This document shows, one piece after another, positions 62,345-64,000 of a stretch of DNA of 64,000 bases. The stretch is from a virus. Position numbers and translations under genes: made by a program. A model generated the notes under the pieces. It had not been told where the DNA came from. It saw nothing but the letters and a program-made list of their open reading frames with translations, and did no database searches. Within the stretch, counting starts at the first letter, position 1. Each line of letters opens with the position of its first letter. The stretch is from positions 16,717 to 80,716 of IMG/VR virus record IMGVR_UViG_3300032235_000808. One strand, given 5' to 3'.

Positions 62345-63132
62345 TATTCAGCAGATGGGAATGCACCTAAAGGCCCAAATCTTTTTACAAATTTATCAAC
62401 CGCAGTTTTACCCGGTTTCAATCCAAAATAATATAGATACGGAGTTGACAATATTTGTCTTGTTCCGCTATAGTTTCTCGATGTTGGTGATAAAATATAA
62501 TCAACGGTGTTATCCCAATCTGATATATTCCAATTTCCACTATCACCAACTCTTGTATATAATTTACCCACCGTTGCACCACTCAACGTTCCATCACCGG
62601 CAACAATGTAAAGGAAAGTAAAACCCTCTTCTTGGTTATTATAATTTGTATGACTACCATCAATATCGTACACTAAATTATCATATTCATTATAATTAAA
62701 ATGTTCAACGTTAAATGTAGATGGAACTAATGGATTTACAATTGCATTTAATTTAATGGTATCACCACTATAATTTTTAGTCATTGGTAATAAAAGATAT
62801 TTGTGTGTTGGGTCACCATTATAATTGTAATTGTATGTCATACCTTGTAATGGTTGCGCTTGGATTCTATCCTGTGTAAAAGATGTTGTTGGGTAATACC
62901 ACGCTTGGTTAACACCTGTACCGAATCCGGTACCATTTTTGTTCCATAAATAAAATGGAACAATCTGTGAAGATTCTGTTAATCTACCAGGTTCATTTAA
63001 ACAAGCCCTAACACGATATCCATCATTTTCATCTAACTTTAATTGTACGGGTAGTGGACCATTTGACCCACCGGTATCATCCTTAAAAAATTCAGTATAA
63101 ACATCAGGGTCCAAAAGTGCTGGGTTATACAT
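62344..63132 (-). CDS. Virion structural protein (262 residues)
   Basis: A 262-residue protein (MYNPALLDPDVYTEFFKDDTGGSNGPLP) with Pro/Tyr-rich beta segments (YYPTTSFTQDRIQAQPLQGMTYNYNYNG). It is coupled to the 582-residue gene by TAATG and starts three bases after the upstream partial gene. No motif was recognised. It is a structural protein by context. Confidence 0.65.
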   Translation of the reverse strand: MYNPALLDPDVYTEFFKDDTGGSNGPLPVQLKLDENDGYRVRACLNEPGRLTESSQIVPFYLWNKNGTGFGTGVNQAWYYPTTSFTQDRIQAQPLQGMTYNYNYNGDPTHKYLLLPMTKNYSGDTIKLNAIVNPLVPSTFNVEHFNYNEYDNLVYDIDGSHTNYNNQEEGFTFLYIVAGDGTLSGATVGKLYTRVGDSGNWNISDWDNTVDYILSPTSRNYSGTRQILSTPYLYYFGLKPGKTAVDKFVKRFGPLGAFPSAE

Positions 63133-63135
63133 TTC

Positions 63136-64000
63136 CTACTTTTTACTTAATAAATCAAAACCATCAATACCCGCTTCACTATTTATTGACATTAATTGTA
63201 ATATATCACCATTTAAAACTTGACCTCTCATTTTAAGTGGTAATCTTGTATCAAACCCATTGTTTCTAAAGAATGCATATATATCACCCGTAACTGATGG
63301 ACTTGCAACATCCAACTTGTAGTTGATGTATAAACCTAAGATACCTCTTATGTCTTGATACGATGTGGCTCCAATATTTCTCACCACAGAACAGTTCGGG
63401 TCTAAGTTAGGGTCAATACATATCTCTTTAATAAACTCGTCTCTAGGACCTAAATCTACAAGTGTGGTTGGGTGTGCCAACGTTCCCCTTGCCGACGCAA
63501 ATTGATTGGTGATTGGATTAAACCATGATGAACGATAATAGAATCTCTTATCAGGGTTTGTTAACGTTCCGGCCTTAAAATATACCAAATCTTCGCAATA
63601 TGATGTTGAATATACACTAAGGTCTAAATTCTGTTCATCATCCCAAACAACTCTTGATTTAAATGGAAAGAAATATAATGAACCCGATAACCAATTATCT
63701 AAGAATGAATAGTTTACTAAACCTTCACAGAACAATTTACCTACCAATTTTCTTCTACAGTATTCGTCGATGGCAGCAATATTTGCTTCCCAGTTACTGG
63801 TGTCGGCAGCCGGTATAATTGTAAATAAACCATTTCTAATTTCAGAATAACCTGACCATGTTTCACATGTTTTACACCAGTTTCCTTTAGATTTATAGAT
63901 TACTTGACCGGCAGGATTTTTACCACCACTACAACTAAAACCTGTTGTTCTGGTAATAGTCTTTAAATCGTCATATTTTTTATTAAACCCATTTACACAA
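63136..64000 (-). CDS. Virion protein, 5' end beyond window
   Basis: The frame stays open from its stop at 63136 to the window edge at 64000, 288 codons. A TTG at 63747 is not a likely start, because the same frame continues upstream without a stop (CKTCETWSGYSEIRNGLFTI ... AAIDEYCRRKLVGKLF). The upstream part holds a Cys-x-x-Cys pair in NWCKTCETW. The downstream part is beta-rich with GLYINYKLDVASPSV. It is a tail protein by context. Confidence 0.7.
   Translation of the reverse strand, partial: CVNGFNKKYDDLKTITRTTGFSCSGGKNPAGQVIYKSKGNWCKTCETWSGYSEIRNGLFTIIPAADTSNWEANIAAIDEYCRRKLVGKLFCEGLVNYSFLDNWLSGSLYFFPFKSRVVWDDEQNLDLSVYSTSYCEDLVYFKAGTLTNPDKRFYYRSSWFNPITNQFASARGTLAHPTTLVDLGPRDEFIKEICIDPNLDPNCSVVRNIGATSYQDIRGILGLYINYKLDVASPSVTGDIYAFFRNNGFDTRLPLKMRGQVLNGDILQLMSINSEAGIDGFDLLSKK

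Overview
The window is a 64-kb internal piece of a large tailed bacteriophage genome (AT-rich, standard genetic code with TAA, TGA and TAG stops). It looks like a contractile-tail, T4-like virus with an unusually large adhesion apparatus. A Bacteroidota (Flavobacterium- or Cytophaga-like) host is inferred. Starts lack recognisable Shine-Dalgarno sequences and lie in A/T-only leaders. One adhesin carries SprB-type repeats, known from Bacteroidota gliding adhesins. One small protein resembles the Hc1-type histone H1-like proteins common in Bacteroidota. A C-terminal tail found on Bacteroidota rhomboid proteases is also present. No terminase, major capsid, DNA polymerase or integrase lies inside the window.

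Almost everything is on the minus strand in tightly packed operons, with many TAATG stop/start overlaps. Listed by rising coordinate (transcription runs the other way):
- 1-21.5 kb: fibre and adhesin cluster. It has a glycine-rich protein cut by the window edge, a tryptophan-halogenase-family flavoenzyme, a 1039-residue collagen-like fibre with an S74 self-cleaving chaperone domain, three tandem LamG-type lectin proteins, several modular Ser/Gly/Thr-rich fibres, and a Thr-Pro-repeat/ALK-type glycine-rich/LamG mosaic.
- 21.5-25 kb: glutaredoxin, thioredoxin, AAA+ ATPase, NusG-like factor and D12-class adenine methyltransferase.
- 25.09-25.89 kb: the only plus-strand operon, two genes, divergent from the methyltransferase.
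- 25.9-35.8 kb: small genes (including an Hc1-like protein and unreported micro-proteins), an EF-hand/zinc-ribbon protein, a ParB-like protein, a degenerate amidase-fold protein, a membrane protein whose frame appears to continue past its stop after an 11-A run, possible lysis or envelope proteins, a sigma-70 factor and a ClpP-like protease.
- 35.8-43.3 kb: DNA metabolism, with T4 gp46/gp47-like (SbcC/SbcD) nuclease, PD-(D/E)XK exonuclease, DnaG-type primase and RuvC-like resolvase, interrupted by a Val-Pro-Val-Glu repeat protein.
- 43.3-64 kb: tail and baseplate-associated structural genes, including a gpI-like tail protein and two giant Thr-Pro-repeat adhesins of 1850 and 1455 residues.

Together the genes suggest a phage with its own transcription control (sigma factor, NusG-like factor), recombination-dependent replication, redox support for nucleotide synthesis, and a modular, fast-evolving set of host-binding fibres. 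The most notable signals are the SprB/Calx-beta/Thr-Pro adhesin, the 11-A frameshift candidate, the amidase-fold protein lacking catalytic histidines, and four palindromes in series in front of a fibre gene. Further points are the halogenase inside the tail cluster and three micro-genes. All functions are inferred from motifs read by eye; no database search was run.
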